Of a stretch of 64,000 nt of DNA, positions 53,040-64,000 are shown piece by piece. Origin of the DNA: Symsagittifera roscoffensis (Eukaryota; Xenacoelomorpha; Acoela; Convolutidae); contig NC_087063.1 in NCBI RefSeq assembly GCF_963678635.1, positions 9,210,386 through 9,274,385 on the forward strand, read 5' to 3'. The position numbers were made by a program, and so were the translations under genes. Numbering within the stretch: position 1 is the first letter of the stretch; every line of letters begins with the position of its first letter. The notes under the pieces are model-generated. The model made no database searches, was not told the DNA's origin, and saw only the letters and a program-made list of their open reading frames with translations.

Positions 53040-53743
53040 AGTCCTTGACTCTTAAATAATTTAAAAAAGGAACAAAAATAAAATTAAATTCAGAAAAAAA
53101 TACCCATGCTTTAGAAGTAGATCCCGTTTTTCGTGACCTTTACAATTTTGCTGTTCGATAGCGGAGTTTGCTTCCTTCTAAGAAAAAACCAAACCGCGAA
53201 AAATCAAAATTGATCGTGGATTTGGGGGGGGGGGGGGGTGGGTTGGCAGACGCTCTCTCAGTGATTCGACCCCTTGCCGACCCAAAGGGTCCCCCCTTTG
53301 TACTATTTTGTTCGAGATATCCATTTTTGGCTGACTGACCTTAAAATTTTTCTAAAGGCGCCAATCTATACTATTTTTGAATTTTGAGTGGGCAGCGCGC
53401 GCCGAAAAAACGCAATTTTTTGGTCAAAAATTTCCAAAAAGTGCCTAAAAACGCCTTTTTCGGCCTGTTTATTCAAAAATTTTCTTGCGGCTCAGAAATT
53501 TCGGCCAAAACAGGGTCTTTGTAGTGCTTTGGGAGAGCTCAGAAAATCAATTTGGTCGACCTAAAAAAAAGGTCGACAAAAGTTTTGAAGTTTCTTTGAA
53601 AATCCACCCCCCTCCCTCTCAAGAAACTCCTAGATCCGCCCCTGACTTTATATAAAAGTTTTACCACGTTCCTTGACTCTTAAATAATTTTAAAAAGGAA
53701 CAAAAATAAAATTAAATTCAGAAAAAATACCCATGCTTTGGAA
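53040..53743. repeat. Direct repeat pair (about 75 bp) around a 550-bp insert
   Basis: GTCCTTGACTCTTAAATAAT to ATACCCATGCTTT at 53040-53116 recurs at 53671-53743 with few changes. Either a small tandem duplication with an insertion inside, or the terminal repeats of a short element. Confidence 0.6.
53210..53641 (-). mobile_element. Non-autonomous DNA transposon remnant with hAT-like terminus
   Basis: The right end, read on the minus strand, is CAGGGGCGGATCTAGGAG, a terminus I associate with widespread hAT-type non-autonomous elements. The left end carries GTGGATTTGGGGG with a run of 15 G (53224-53238), possibly a degraded matching terminus. An internal inverted pair GGTCGACC/GGTCGAC lies at about 53552-53577. 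Confidence 0.4.
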
Positions 53744-54239
53744 ACTAAGCCGACAAAAAAATAAGCAGATTAACGCGGAAAACATTTTTCATTTCAAACA
53801 AACTAAAAGAAACAAGGACCGACCTAGGACTTCAGGCTTTCCAGGCTTTCAGATCAGCACTCAAAATTCACGTCTTTTTAAAAAGTTCAACGGATGGAAA
53901 GAAACACAATCATAATTTGTTTGTAAAATCAGCTGGAGTTAAAACGAAGAACTTATTTTATCTAACCTGATTCACTCTACCTTCCTAATCTATAATTAAC
54001 ATAATATTAATAAACTGCTTATAGGCAGCTACATTTAAGGCAGTTACTTTACAATCTACACCGACAAATATGCTGCATGGGAGATAATTCCTTCGGTTTA
54101 CTTCTTCAGTGCATTATTTTTAGAAAATTCTGATTTCAATCAAACAAATCATATTGTATTTGAATGAATGCTTGCTTTATTTATTTGCTCAATACAGAAA
54201 GAACCCAAGAAAAAAGAAAACTAGGTTATAATCAATTAC

Positions 54240-54776
54240 CTTGTCTGACAAGGACAGCAGTTGGAACCCTGGCATCCGCTGGCAGAACGCGACACACCTC
54301 TCCAGTCTATTAGACGTAATGGCCGCCAGATACTTGCACATCTTCGACAACTCCGCCTCCGGAACCAGACCAGGGTCGCCTCCCAGTCCCATCTTTCTCG
54401 CGGGCGGTGCCGACACACCTTGATTCTGCTGATGACTACTGTGGTGTGGTTGCATGTTATCTGGCGTCTGTTGCGTTTGCGGGCGTGTTGGCGGCGCTGG
54501 CATCAGGAGATTATGATGGTTTGATGCAGATATGTTTTGTTGGTGGTTGGGGTTGTTTGGATAGTTGTCGTCTGGCGAGAGGGGCAGGGGTTGCTGAGGG
54601 GGGTTTATGATGGTCAAAGGTTGTTCTATGTTCGGAGAAGTGCACATGCTGTTCTGTTGCTGGTGTCCAAACATCGAGAAATTCTGATGATTTGAGTCTG
54701 GATTCATTCCGGGGTTTGCCATTGAATCATGGGCGCCAACAAATGGGGAAGGAGAATCCATGGTTTTCGGCCGAGC
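54240..54776 (-). CDS. Nuclear receptor, exon with hinge and LBD helix 3
   Basis: Acceptor GTTCTTTCAG before 54776, donor ACAAG then GTAATT after 54240; 537 nt, phase 0 at both ends. The first 125 residues are a low-complexity hinge rich in Asn, Gln, Pro and His (SNHQNFSMFGHQQQNSM). Then LVPEAELSKMCKYLAAITSN and CVAFCQRMPGFQLLSLSDK give helix 3 and the loop to helix 4; the (F/Y)-A/C-K-x-x-P-G-F-x-x-L-x-x-x-D pattern is the LBD hallmark. It joins in phase to the exon at 52312. Confidence 0.8.
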
Positions 54777-55570
54777 CTGAAAGAACAAAAGAATTTATTT
54801 CTCAGATAAAACGTACTGTAGAATAAAACATCATCAAATTATGAAACTTAGAGATGGCATATAACGGGATACTTAGATCCCCATATTGGTCCCTTTATAC
54901 GTTGTATGAGTAAAAATCAAAATTGAAAAAAAAAAACGTTATCAACTCATTAAAACTCATTACAAGCTAAGAAAGCTCCAATCATCAGCATAACTTTTAT
55001 CTAATCAACATTTCACGGCTTCAAAACTACTTTTGATATCTGAATCAAGTTTCGTCTGCTAACACACCCTTGATTCCTGCTCAATTTCTCTACTGGTAGA
55101 CACATAAAATCAGTATCAATAAAATATTTTATTCTGGCATTTGACTTATTTTCAAACATTCAACGAATGTCATTTAAGTTCAGTTTCACGACAATGTGGT
55201 TATCAAGTTCGTAGTTTTATCGAATATAATCACGGAATTACGTTCTGAAATTTAATTTGAAGTTGCCAAATCAAACTGAAATATTAATTTTTGACTAACT
55301 TTAACCACACTTGTACAATCTAACATTTGCTCACGATTTGATTAAATACCACCGAAGGTTTTCTTTACTTTGGCCATGAATTATTTCGGTCAGCAACATA
55401 TTGAGCTCTGGAAAGAATAAGAGTACCAGGTTTCTGTGCAAATAGCGCAGACTACAGAAAACTCCGAATATAATATTCACAAAATAATATTATCTTCGAT
55501 TTGTCGTAAAATTTAATATTTTTGAAATTTTTTGGATACTGAAAAAACTCAGCCAACTAGCAGTTGGAAA
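54777..55570. other. Intron sequence, nothing recognised
   Basis: AT-rich; no frames or clear repeats. Confidence 0.4.
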
Positions 55571-55981
55571 AGAGTAATGAACGCAAGGAAACTGAAAGAA
55601 AAAACTGACTTTTTTTAAGAGCCTTCAACTTTTGAAGTTCGAAGAAAAAATAGATGGCCTTAAAGCTTTTTGAATTTGTAGAACAATTTATATCGGACAC
55701 TTTTTTGTTAAGATTAACCGGATTTGAGAAAACTGGATCAATAGGCAAAACTTTTATTTCGCTGGGAAATCTGATAATTAATTTCCATTTTCGAAATTTG
55801 AAGACGATCACGTTTTTGCTGTTCGATAGTGGAGTTTGCCTTCCTTTTAACAATGAAAATGCACTGACCTTAAAAAGAAACAGCTAGTCAAACCACGAAA
55901 AATCAAAATTGAGCTTAAACAAATTTTCCTGAAAAAAAAATCAAAGACCTATATAAGAGTCTTCACTACGTTCATTACTCT
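55571..55981. mobile_element. MITE-like element with 13-bp inverted termini
   Basis: AGAGTAATGAACG at 55571-55583 and its perfect complement CGTTCATTACTCT at 55969-55981 bound 411 bp. The interior aligns with 1-241 and 57790-58130. No coding frame of note. Confidence 0.6.
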
Positions 55982-56767
55982 TAAAAACCCCGGGAATAAA
56001 TAAAGAGCTAAAATAAGCTTAAACGAATTATCAAGTAGAATTTGGAGTGACTTCGTTATCGTCATCAACTCGATGAAGTCATTAACTTTCAAGTGGCAAT
56101 TTGAAAAATGAATCTGAAAAGCAAACAAGGCAGAAAATTTTTCTAGATACTGCGAGAACAACTTCTAAATACCTTCTTAATATCAAAATCACGCGTGAAA
56201 AAATTTACAACCAAGATAGATAAGAAATTTTGAACAGAACGGGCAGTTGAAATGAAGACATACTTATGGTCTGAGAAAGTTCAGATTTGGAGGTAATTAC
56301 CTAAGTTATTCTGTGAGCAAAGTTATTTTACGAGAAAAAGTCCCCGATAGCAACAACTTAGCTTAACATAAGGGTAATCATCTAAGCAACCAAGAGGTGT
56401 GGCGGTTATGCATAGCAAAAAGCAGAGACGTCGTAAGCCAATCGCGAACAGACTCGAAAGCAGACTTGAGAACAGAAAATTTTTCGTACGTGTGTTTTCT
56501 TACTTCGATTCTGATTCGCTTACGACGTGCCAACTTAATGACATGTCTACGTTTTGATCGCACACCAGTCGTGGCAATACTCACTAAGTAATCAAGGCCT
56601 TTACAGGTATCAAACCTAATTGTCATGCTACGCATTTTAGCAAACAATAACCAGGGAACATTTATGTAAAGCAGTTTTCTTGAGGGACCAAACAAGTAGA
56701 AGTAGACTACGAGTCACATTCCACTAGTACTCGGTATTCTATTATTGTTCCAATTTTCAAAGAAAAC
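55982..56767. other. Intron sequence without a recognised gene
   Basis: An open frame on the minus strand (56378-56695) has no splice sites or domain and is probably chance. Confidence 0.35.
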
Positions 56768-57030
56768 GGAATATTTATGCTTGGGCCGGTCTTTTTTTAA
56801 TCAGTCAATTTTCGATTTTTAACCAAACGTTTTCGACAAAATTTTTTTATATCATCTGAAAGATATTGTTGCCCTGAACTTAAATTTAAATAAATGAAAA
56901 TAATTTTAAATTTAGGCTCAGGACAACAATATCTTTCAGATGATATAAAAACAGTTTTGTCGAAAACGCTTGTTTAAAATCGAAAATTGACTAAATGAAA
57001 AAAGACCGACCCAAGCATAAATATTCCGCA
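56768..57030. repeat. Fold-back element, about 260 bp, highly symmetric
   Basis: The left arm CGGAATATTTATGCTTGGG at about 56768 is matched by CCCAAGCATAAATATTCCG ending near 57029. The arms run about 115 bp each with about 90 percent identity and include ATATCATCTGAAAGATATTG and its partner; a loop of about 30 bp lies near 56900. Transcribed, it would form a long near-perfect double strand. Confidence 0.8.
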
Positions 57031-57122
57031 TAAATTTGTGATAAGTAAGGCGCGATATATTGCGTTCTTATAACAAGCGTAAGTGGCTGGTTTCTGCGTT
57101 CCAAATTGGCCAGCGTTCCAAA

Positions 57123-57348
57123 TTGATTGTACTCAAGATCCAGTCTTTCTTTCGATTATTTCGTCAATTATTCAACCGAAAAACTTTTTACTTGACCTTT
57201 AAGGGCTCTTTTACAGTCCCCCCTTTGAAAGGGGGGGTTGATTGTACTTAAGATCCAGTCTTTCATTCGATTATTTCCTCAATTATTCAACCAAAAAACT
57301 TTTTAAATGACCTTTAAGGGCTCTTTTCCAGTCCCCCCTTTGATTTTT
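57123..57348. repeat. 115-bp tandem duplication with a C/G hairpin
   Basis: TTGATTGTACT starts at 57123 and 57238. Both copies share AAGGGCTCTTTT and CAGTCCCCCCTTTGA. At the join, CCCCCCTTTGAAAGGGGGG is a perfect palindrome (about 57219-57237). Confidence 0.7.
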
Positions 57349-57789
57349 TCTGAACTTCAATGAACAAAAGTTAACTTAAAATGATTTATGATGATAAAAA
57401 CTGCGATGCAACCTGTCAGAGTGACCAGGTGAACAAATTTGCCCCACATTTCTTTCATGCAAAACGCCCTGTTAACAATTTTTGAATACTTTTATTTTGT
57501 AATTTTACGAGGGGGTATGAAACTAGAAAAGAGCCCCTTTAAGTGCAGTCGGAGCATTGAGGGCTCCGTCCTAATATTCAAGCAGTCTTATTTCCTCTAA
57601 AATATTGTTGACATTTTAAGGATAATGTTGTGACATTTGAGTTCGAATACCTTAAATTGATTTGCTTGAATGTTTTCTGATATCATTTTAAACGGGGAAA
57701 AATAATGTTGATAATCTTACAAAAACGGACAAAAAAAAATCCTAACAAATTTCTAATTTAAAACATAGCCAACAGACAGTTGGAAATGA

Positions 57790-58130
57790 GTCAAAGAACG
57801 CAAGGAAACAGAAAAAGATACCAACTAAATTTTCGACGAAAAAAAACTTCAACTTTAAAACAAAAAATAGATGACCTTAGCGCCTTTTGAATTTCAAGAA
57901 CAATTTATGATTGGCACTTTTTTGATGAAAATTTACCCAATTTGAGGAATCTGGATTATAAAGTTAAATTTTTATTTCACTGGACAATTATATAGAATTC
58001 TGAAAATTAAATTCCGCTTTCGAAACTAGAAGCCTATCGGGTTTTCTTGACTTTTGCTGAAAATTTAAGACTTTTCCTGAAAAAAAATCATCTCGACCTA
58101 TATAAGAGTCTGAGCAACGTTCATCGACTC
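57790..58130. mobile_element. MITE-like element, diverged copy
   Basis: Ends GAGTCAAAGAACG and CGTTCATCGACTC are nearly inverted complements; the interior aligns with 55571-55981, for example AGATGACCTTAGCGCC. Confidence 0.5.
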
Positions 58131-61100
58131 TAAAAAAAGAAATCATTATTTTTTAAATGAAATTAGCAACAGCTCATGAGAAATGAAATGCAGGCAAAAA
58201 TATCAAAATCTTGTCAGCTACCTTCGCTGTTACCTTGCAAAGAATTTCCACCCTAAAAAGTACAACAGTTAATCCCTAGAATGGACCAACTCAACATTTG
58301 AAAAATTTGTAAGCACCAAATACCCCAGCATCAAACAATACGCCTCTGTGAGCATTTGAACTTTAACTCCGAGGAGGGCGTCATATTTGCTATCAATTTT
58401 TACTTAATATTCAATATATTGGAGCGAAAAATGGATGGAAAACGATTTTCAATATATTTTCAATAAATCATTAATTGCTTCAATAAATCATTTATTCTGT
58501 TATCTAACCATAAAATGAGAACACCAATTGAACACTATCTACCCCGAACAGTAACTTTCATTGAAGTCCTCCATAAAATAATATTTCAGGAGTTGATTTA
58601 TAATAATGAACCTTTCTCCGCCTAAATAAATTAGAAAATTGCACCCATCGATCATTATCTCTCTATTTTTCTGCTTTCATTAAGCGAATAAATTATGCTG
58701 ATAATGTTTTCTCTTATCAGCAAAATTGTGAGCATGTTTTTCCCATTTTTCATCTAAATGCAAAACCCATTTAGGGTGCAATTGTTACCTTTACCACTGA
58801 CATTTAAATAATGAATAAATTCTCCATCCTGCCCTATAATCAATATAACGGCGCGAAAGTCTACCCAAATAAAACAAATGTACTTCAACGTCGTTTATTT
58901 TGAACCATTTTCGACTCGTGGACTGAGACAACGCAGCTACATAGTACATTTAAATGAAAATCAGTACATTTTCGCTTTCTTCCTGTTTCATTAATTCTGA
59001 CTTCGTTCAAGATAATAGTAGCTGCTGTTCAATTATAGGGGAACAAAATTTTTTAAAAGACAAAACTAACAAAATGAAAAAAAGAAAGACGTCAAAATGA
59101 CGATGATTTTTAACACACTCCTTTCACAGCATGAAAATATGAAATTCAATAAACTGTTTATACTACAAACGTTGGCTCAAATGATTAGAGAACCATTGAA
59201 CTACAATGCCGACTAACGTGTTTGAACAAACAAGAACGAGCGAAAATACCTCTAACGAAAACGCAGAGATCGTTAAAAAAATAAATTTAGTGGTTTATCA
59301 AAAAACAGGCATGTTACTAGTACCACGTCACCAAAATTGTCTTATAATTGCACATTTAATTTTGACAAAATCCGACTTCCATTTTGAAAGCATTGAACGT
59401 ATTGTACTTGAATACCCGAGGCACGAGAACTAGCTAGTAGCTATGTTAGATCACAAATTTACATAACCTCAAAAGAATTTATACGTTGCCTTTAACGACC
59501 AGCCATAAAATAATCTGCAGCTAGAAACAATTCCAAATACCACACCAACCATGATAATATGTAACAAAAGCCAAGCCGATATGCACACTTGCCGAAATTC
59601 AGTTATTTGCGTTGAAACCGCTGTCATCATAAAACAACCAATCCAGGACGAGAAAGTACCAGCATAAGAACTGTGTAGGTCTTCGTGGAGAAATGCTGTC
59701 GCTTCAAACTAGCAACTTTACGGATTTTTTGTTAATCTTTTGGACTCGTAGGTGTTGACTCACTTTCATATGACGAGCACGGATCCTTGAAGGCCTCCAA
59801 ATCCAAGCCTTCGGCCTGATAGACCCAGAACATAAGCACTTCCTCGTTGTTCCGTAAACGAACTTTTGAATAATTATATTTCGTTCTACGCTCATTGCAT
59901 AACACTTTTATTTTCTCGGCTAACTTATACTTAGGCTGTTTTTTATAACGACCGATGTTAATATTTATTTAACGAATAAACCATTTGGGAGGCAATCTAT
60001 TCACAGCTACAAATGAGGCTTCGAATTACCACATATTTTTGCTTCAAATGAGCCAAAGTGAATGTTATTCCATTGAAATGCAACGTTTACAAACAACTTA
60101 CAGAATATAGCTGAGACACTGTCAGAAAAGCCACTTCGGTTTGTCAGCACCATTTTAACCTCTGTGTTGGCCTAACAGAGGACAAAATTACAGTTGAAGG
60201 CTAACGAGAAACTCAAGTTGCCATTTTCCACAGAGGTCGAACCAATTCCGACTCATGATTGACCAAACAGGGCCTGAACCAGCGCAGTTGACCGTAAAAA
60301 TTGTTGTCTTAGAACTCGATTTTACTAGATATGAACCCAATATAAACAACACTTAAGCGGCCACAAATAGTATAACTTGCATCTTTGAATGCAAAAGAGA
60401 ACCTTAGAACGACCTTTACATTAGTTATGTAGTAATGGAAACACTAATATACACCTATTACTAACCAAATTCTAACGTCCTTAGGGTTTTTCGAAAATCG
60501 TAACCCCTAAACTGAGAGACGAGATGTTAATTTGATTTCCGCGCGGAAACTTCGCTGGACGAAAATAGCTTGAGTTATTTAGTAAATGCACTTACGAAAA
60601 TGACATTTCAGCTTAAGCTAATGGTCGGTTAAAACAACCAAATTGAAACCATTTTTTCAAAATATTTTCTTCTTGATTGCCTCTAATAATTGATTGAAAA
60701 TCGCTTAAATTATCTTCTAAAGGGAAAAAAGCAAAACTGCTAACAAAAGATTCACTCCAAGTTTCCGCGATCAACTAGACTAAATCAAATTAAAGCTATT
60801 TACAGAAAAGAAGCCTTTGAAGTAGCAAAGTAAAATAGTAGGAATATAAGTTGGACTGATTAAAAAAAGTGGAAATGTTGCAGAAAAAACTGAACTGAAT
60901 GTTGACATCTATTTCGGGCTCATTGAAGAAATGAAACACGAGAAGCATTTAGTTCTCAAACAAATCTTGTTTATTTCTGGTTCAATTGATAATGTGACGA
61001 TGCAGCAAATATGTAGCTTGCCGATTGTTCTAAAGGCATATTTGAAAATTGAATTAAATTGCGTGTCTTTGAACTAATACTCAGTGCTTTTCCTTGCTAC

Positions 61101-61748
61101 TGAGATGCTTTTTAGCTGATAGAAAATTATTTGCATAAACAACCGTCATTGAAAAAACCCAGTTACTGTTCAGTTCAGATCTCTTCACGAACTGGGAAAG
61201 AATACTGGCGTAGGAAGCTATTTTATCCAAGGCAGGCACATTGACTTTTTCAACGAAAGCCTGTAGGTCATTCAAGTGTTATATGATTTTAAATCACTTT
61301 CAGTCACGACTTGAATCCCAAAAAAATTCAGTATGTTCTTAATTTTTATGCCGACTTGATGGTACTGAGCTTGGCGACTCTAAATTCGAGGACAATTAGC
61401 TCTAATTCAATTTTTGCGCAACTTTAGGTATGATTACAACTCATTCTTGCAGTTCTTACCTATTTCAAATGACCATAACTTTGAAAAAAAAACAGGAAAT
61501 TATGAAAAACCGAAAGCTTTTAAAGAATCTTAACAATTTTTAAAGAATCTTTACTTCGTATCTTTTTTATCAGAGCAAGGATAGTCGGTTGCTGTGCACG
61601 TAGCACAGAATGCTCCGATCCTTATCATTTTTATCGGGAAGTCAAAACTTCTTACTCCCAAATTAGGAACTTAAAAAAAATTGAACATGACAAAAATCAT
61701 CAAGAAATTAAGGTTACTTTACGCATAGATACTAATTGCTGGAGGTTT
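58131..61748. other. Long intron sequence of the nuclear receptor
   Basis: No gene seen. Open frames at 59206-59433, 59704-59895 and 61081-61275 lack splice sites or domains. One compound hairpin stands out at 61577-61623: AAGGAT/ATCCTT, CGG/CCG and CTGTGC/GCACAG around a five-base loop. Confidence 0.4.
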
Positions 61749-61990
61749 CCAGTAACGAGTTAGACTTTCATTTTCCTCCCAGTAGCTTTTTTTGTTTTTT
61801 CCCTCAAAAAAGAAATTAATTTTGTTGTTGCAATTGCCTCGTCGAGGGGCAGCGCAAAAACTTTCGTTATTTCGGTCAGCTTTCGTAATAAATCGTCTTC
61901 ATTATCGTTTGTAATGGTTAGTGCGTTAGAGCTCAATACTTCTTCAGAGAAGGTTAATTTCTTAGGGTTATTGAGTACTTCCAGGGAAAG
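61749..61990 (-). pseudogene. Unassigned minus-strand coding fragment
   Basis: The minus strand is open for 78 codons without an ATG and ends at a TAA: DLSLEVLNNPKKLTFSEEVL, then NEDDLLRKLTEITKVFALPL and a basic tail. The composition looks protein-like and differs from the AT-rich surroundings. It may belong with the frame at 62499-62822. No domain recognised. Confidence 0.3.
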
Positions 61991-62498
61991 GTCTTAGTTT
62001 TCGTCGTCTCTTCCAAGTCTCCAATGCGGCCCACGCCGGAGTGCCTTTGGCTAGAAGGGCGGCCCCCGATTCCAGTAACTGAGACGTATAGTGATTCTGG
62101 TAGCGGCGCCTGTTTCGGTGAATCAGCAAGCCGTCAACGGGGAAAGGATAGCAAAGCTATTGTTTTGGTGTCTAATTTCGTCTCTACCGTATTTGCAGAA
62201 CACCAGACAGAGGAACGGTTTTGGTTTCATAGCCGAAGCTATGAGCCAGTGTTGAGTCAACACTGGTCATCAGGAGCGAGCTTGACTGATGTGCTTTAAG
62301 TCTGATCTAACCCCAACCTCAGGAAAGCAGAAGCCTCGACAGGTTTGGACCAGAGTGAAAGAGTAGTGAGTGTAGTAGGGTTTTGTGGACATTCAAAGAG
62401 TGGTTGGTATCGTGCGGGGGTTGAAGTACTTTGGACATTCGTCAGTGACACTTGGGTCAAGTATGTTAAGGTCGGGAAAAAAAGGAGCGTAGCTGAGC
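61991..62498 (+). other. GC-richer patch with adjacent perfect hairpins
   Basis: TCATAGC/GCTATGA around CGAA at 62227-62244 is followed after one base by the 21-bp palindrome 62246-62266 (CCAGTGTTGA/TCAACACTGG). GATAGC-AAA-GCTATT occurs at about 62147. A plus frame of 91 codons (62024-62299) covers the hairpins; its protein (MRPTPECLWLEGRPPIPVTE onward) is not recognised. The composition is unlike the flanks. Confidence 0.4.
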
Positions 62499-62521
62499 TT
62501 ATCCGGAGCGTAGCTGAGCTA
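62485..62521. repeat. Direct repeat of GGAGCGTAGCTGAGCT
   Basis: Two exact 16-bp copies separated by five bases, at the 3' edge of the minus-strand frame that follows. Confidence 0.7.
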
Positions 62522-62822
62522 GACTAAACCGGGCCTGGCGATTCAACTGCGGAGATGAGTGGGGGAGTTCGGTGAGTATTTTAGAAATGGGGAGAGTTTC
62601 GATGTAAATGGAAACCACTCGTGGGTCGAGTAGTTTGTGTAAAAGGAGTTTGGCTCCCTTGTCGATGTACTCGTTAGGGTCGATCAAGTCAAGAGACCCA
62701 CATTGTGGCTTTTGAAACAGGATTTTATTTGAATGGGGGGTTGGTAGTATCGAATATTGTTCTTCCGGGGTGTTTGCATAGATGACAACTACTTCCATAT
62801 TTTTGGGAAGAGGTAGGTTCAT
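62499..62822 (-). CDS. Unassigned minus-strand protein fragment, 107 codons
   Basis: ATG at 62822 (minus): MNLPLPKNMEVVVIYANTPE, LDLIDPNEYIDKGAKLLLHK and VSIYIETLPISKIL. The even amino-acid mix with alternating strands and helices suggests real ancestry, but I recognise no family. The last residues come from the 16-bp direct repeat. It lies inside the large nuclear-receptor intron, on the same strand. It could be an old mobile-element gene or a captured viral fragment. Confidence 0.35.
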   Translation of the reverse strand: MNLPLPKNMEVVVIYANTPEEQYSILPTPHSNKILFQKPQCGSLDLIDPNEYIDKGAKLLLHKLLDPRVVSIYIETLPISKILTELPHSSPQLNRQARFSLAQLRSG

Positions 62823-63717
62823 GTGGTGTTTTACGGGAGGGATAAGGATTCAGTATGTAGGTGTTCGATTTTTGTCAGTTTGGGAAATATAGGCAATTCG
62901 TCATTGATTGCGCAAGGGTAAGATTACGATGGAATTAAGTCAACCGATACAATCGAATTGTGCGTGGGAGTGGGAGTACAATTAAATATACCTAGGCAAT
63001 CAATTTCTTTTTCTCAATATTCACAAAAAAAAAATAAAAACAAAAGCACCCGCTTAAAGTAAAGTTCGGTAAAAGCTCGAAGTACCAATGCGCTAAGATA
63101 AAAAATAGCACAACAAAAACGCGTGAACGTCCAAAGGGGATTCTAAAATTTAAATCCATATTTGAAAACAGAAGTCAAGTGTCTCAGTTGCGCGTTATTT
63201 CCACATAAGTTCTTGGAAAGCACAATTTGTGCTCCCCAGAAAAAAACAGGCGTGAACAAACTTCCTAGAAACCAACCACAACAGCTAATTAGGCGAAGAC
63301 TGACTTCGTTCAATCAAATTTTAAATAACGGCTTAAACAAGCCATTCACATTATTTAAGCGCCTGAAAATCTCTGGGGATTTATCTGAGCCCTGGTTAAC
63401 TGAAGATCACCTGTTTATTATTGAGCATCCATATTTTACACTGTTGTTGAAAACATGGACGCGGAAGCTCAAAACGGAATTAATTTTTCATTTAAAATTA
63501 AGTTACAGGCAAACTCAAAACTAAATAAAAAACTAATTTAGAAGAAATAAAACCAATTTGCCATAATTCCTTAATGAAAAACTCATTTATGTTATTCAGT
63601 TCAAAACTAACAAAATATGAAACTGATAAAAAACACCGGATGATCATTCTAGTCCAAGCAAAAAAAAATCCACAAGCTCACTACTCAATTTCCCACTTTT
63701 TTCCTAAAAAAACTCAC
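62823..63717. other. Intron sequence, nothing recognised
   Basis: AT-rich; a plus frame at 63162-63524 lacks splice sites and domain signatures and is probably chance. Confidence 0.35.
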
Positions 63718-63940
63718 TGGCACATTGCTGATAACGTCTTCAACAGTGGCTCTCTTGCTGTACAGATTATGATACTCTATGCTCAGTTCCTCCATCAAAG
63801 CCAGCTGTTCTTGGTTGGGGGGCATATAACTGCCCAATTGGCAACCCCCCTGAGTCTGCTGCATGTTGAACCCCCCATCGCTCACAGACACACTGTTGGA
63901 CCTGGAGCGATGCTGAGACGGACTCAGCATTGGCGAATAC
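63718..63940 (-). CDS. Nuclear receptor, hinge exon
   Basis: Acceptor TTCTGATGCAG before 63940, donor CCA then GTGAGT after 63718; 223 nt, completing a codon with its first base and ending in phase 0, which fits the next exon at 54776. The residues SPMLSPSQHRSRSNSVSVSD form a Ser-rich segment, then PPNQEQLALMEELSIEYHNL and KRATVEDVISNVP form the helix 1 region of the LBD. The DNA-binding domain would lie beyond 64000 and is not in the window. Confidence 0.7.
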
Positions 63941-64000
63941 CTGCATCAGAAGATCAATCATAAGATCAATTTGATTTGGGTCAGTGGCAAAGGCATTCAT

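Noticed and set aside
63767-64000. Minus-strand frame running off the window end
   Set aside because: Read-through of intron into the nuclear-receptor exon in the wrong frame; the exon frame with matching splice phases is preferred.

Overview
The window comes from an AT-rich, repeat-dense invertebrate metazoan genome. It holds exons of two host genes, both on the minus strand. One is a single HORMA-domain exon at 1346-1502. The other is four exons of an NR1-like nuclear receptor (63718-63940, 54240-54776, 52072-52312, 49557-50218), with canonical splice sites and matching codon phases. Introns of 2 to 9 kb, abundant LINE, Penelope, SINE and fold-back repeats, and the nuclear receptor itself rule out a prokaryote, plant or fungus. 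I cannot name the species or phylum.

Most of the first half is a three-level nest. A LINE 3' relic (2100-2247 and 30473-30612) was split by a Penelope-like element (PLE, 2248-30472) flanked by an 8-bp target duplication (AGTAGATT). The PLE was in turn split by a 24.3-kb Ty3/gypsy-type LTR retrotransposon (2619-26940). The LTRs differ at 6 of 855 aligned sites, so the last insertion is fairly young. The 5' LTR lacks its first 59 bp and the adjoining target bases.

The LTR element is the most unusual object here. After the LTR come a tRNA-Asn-like primer site, a structured leader of about 2.9 kb with some 15 copies of a 14-bp motif, then gag, protease, RT, RNase H and integrase. The same reading frame then continues into a macro-domain-like protein. 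A spacer with splice-like signals precedes a further 8.9-kb region that reads as essentially one frame (about 2,980 codons, broken by five stops and one frameshift). It contains a coiled coil, an SGNH/GDSL hydrolase domain with its catalytic residues intact, a second possible SGNH-like domain, and about 2,000 residues I do not recognise. The element has about 13 disabling lesions, more than the LTR divergence would predict, so defective copies may be mobilised in trans.

From 30.6 to 49.4 kb lies a pile of decayed minus-strand retroelements. They include an RT with a PD-(D/E)XK-like C-terminus and an AP-endonuclease LINE. Much of this is duplicated as a tandem unit of about 7.1 kb that also carries a 315-bp satellite and a 194-bp duplication. 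From 49.4 kb to the end is the nuclear-receptor gene. Its introns hold fold-back elements, MITE-like repeats, SINEs and one unexplained more GC-rich patch with hairpins (61.75-62.82 kb).
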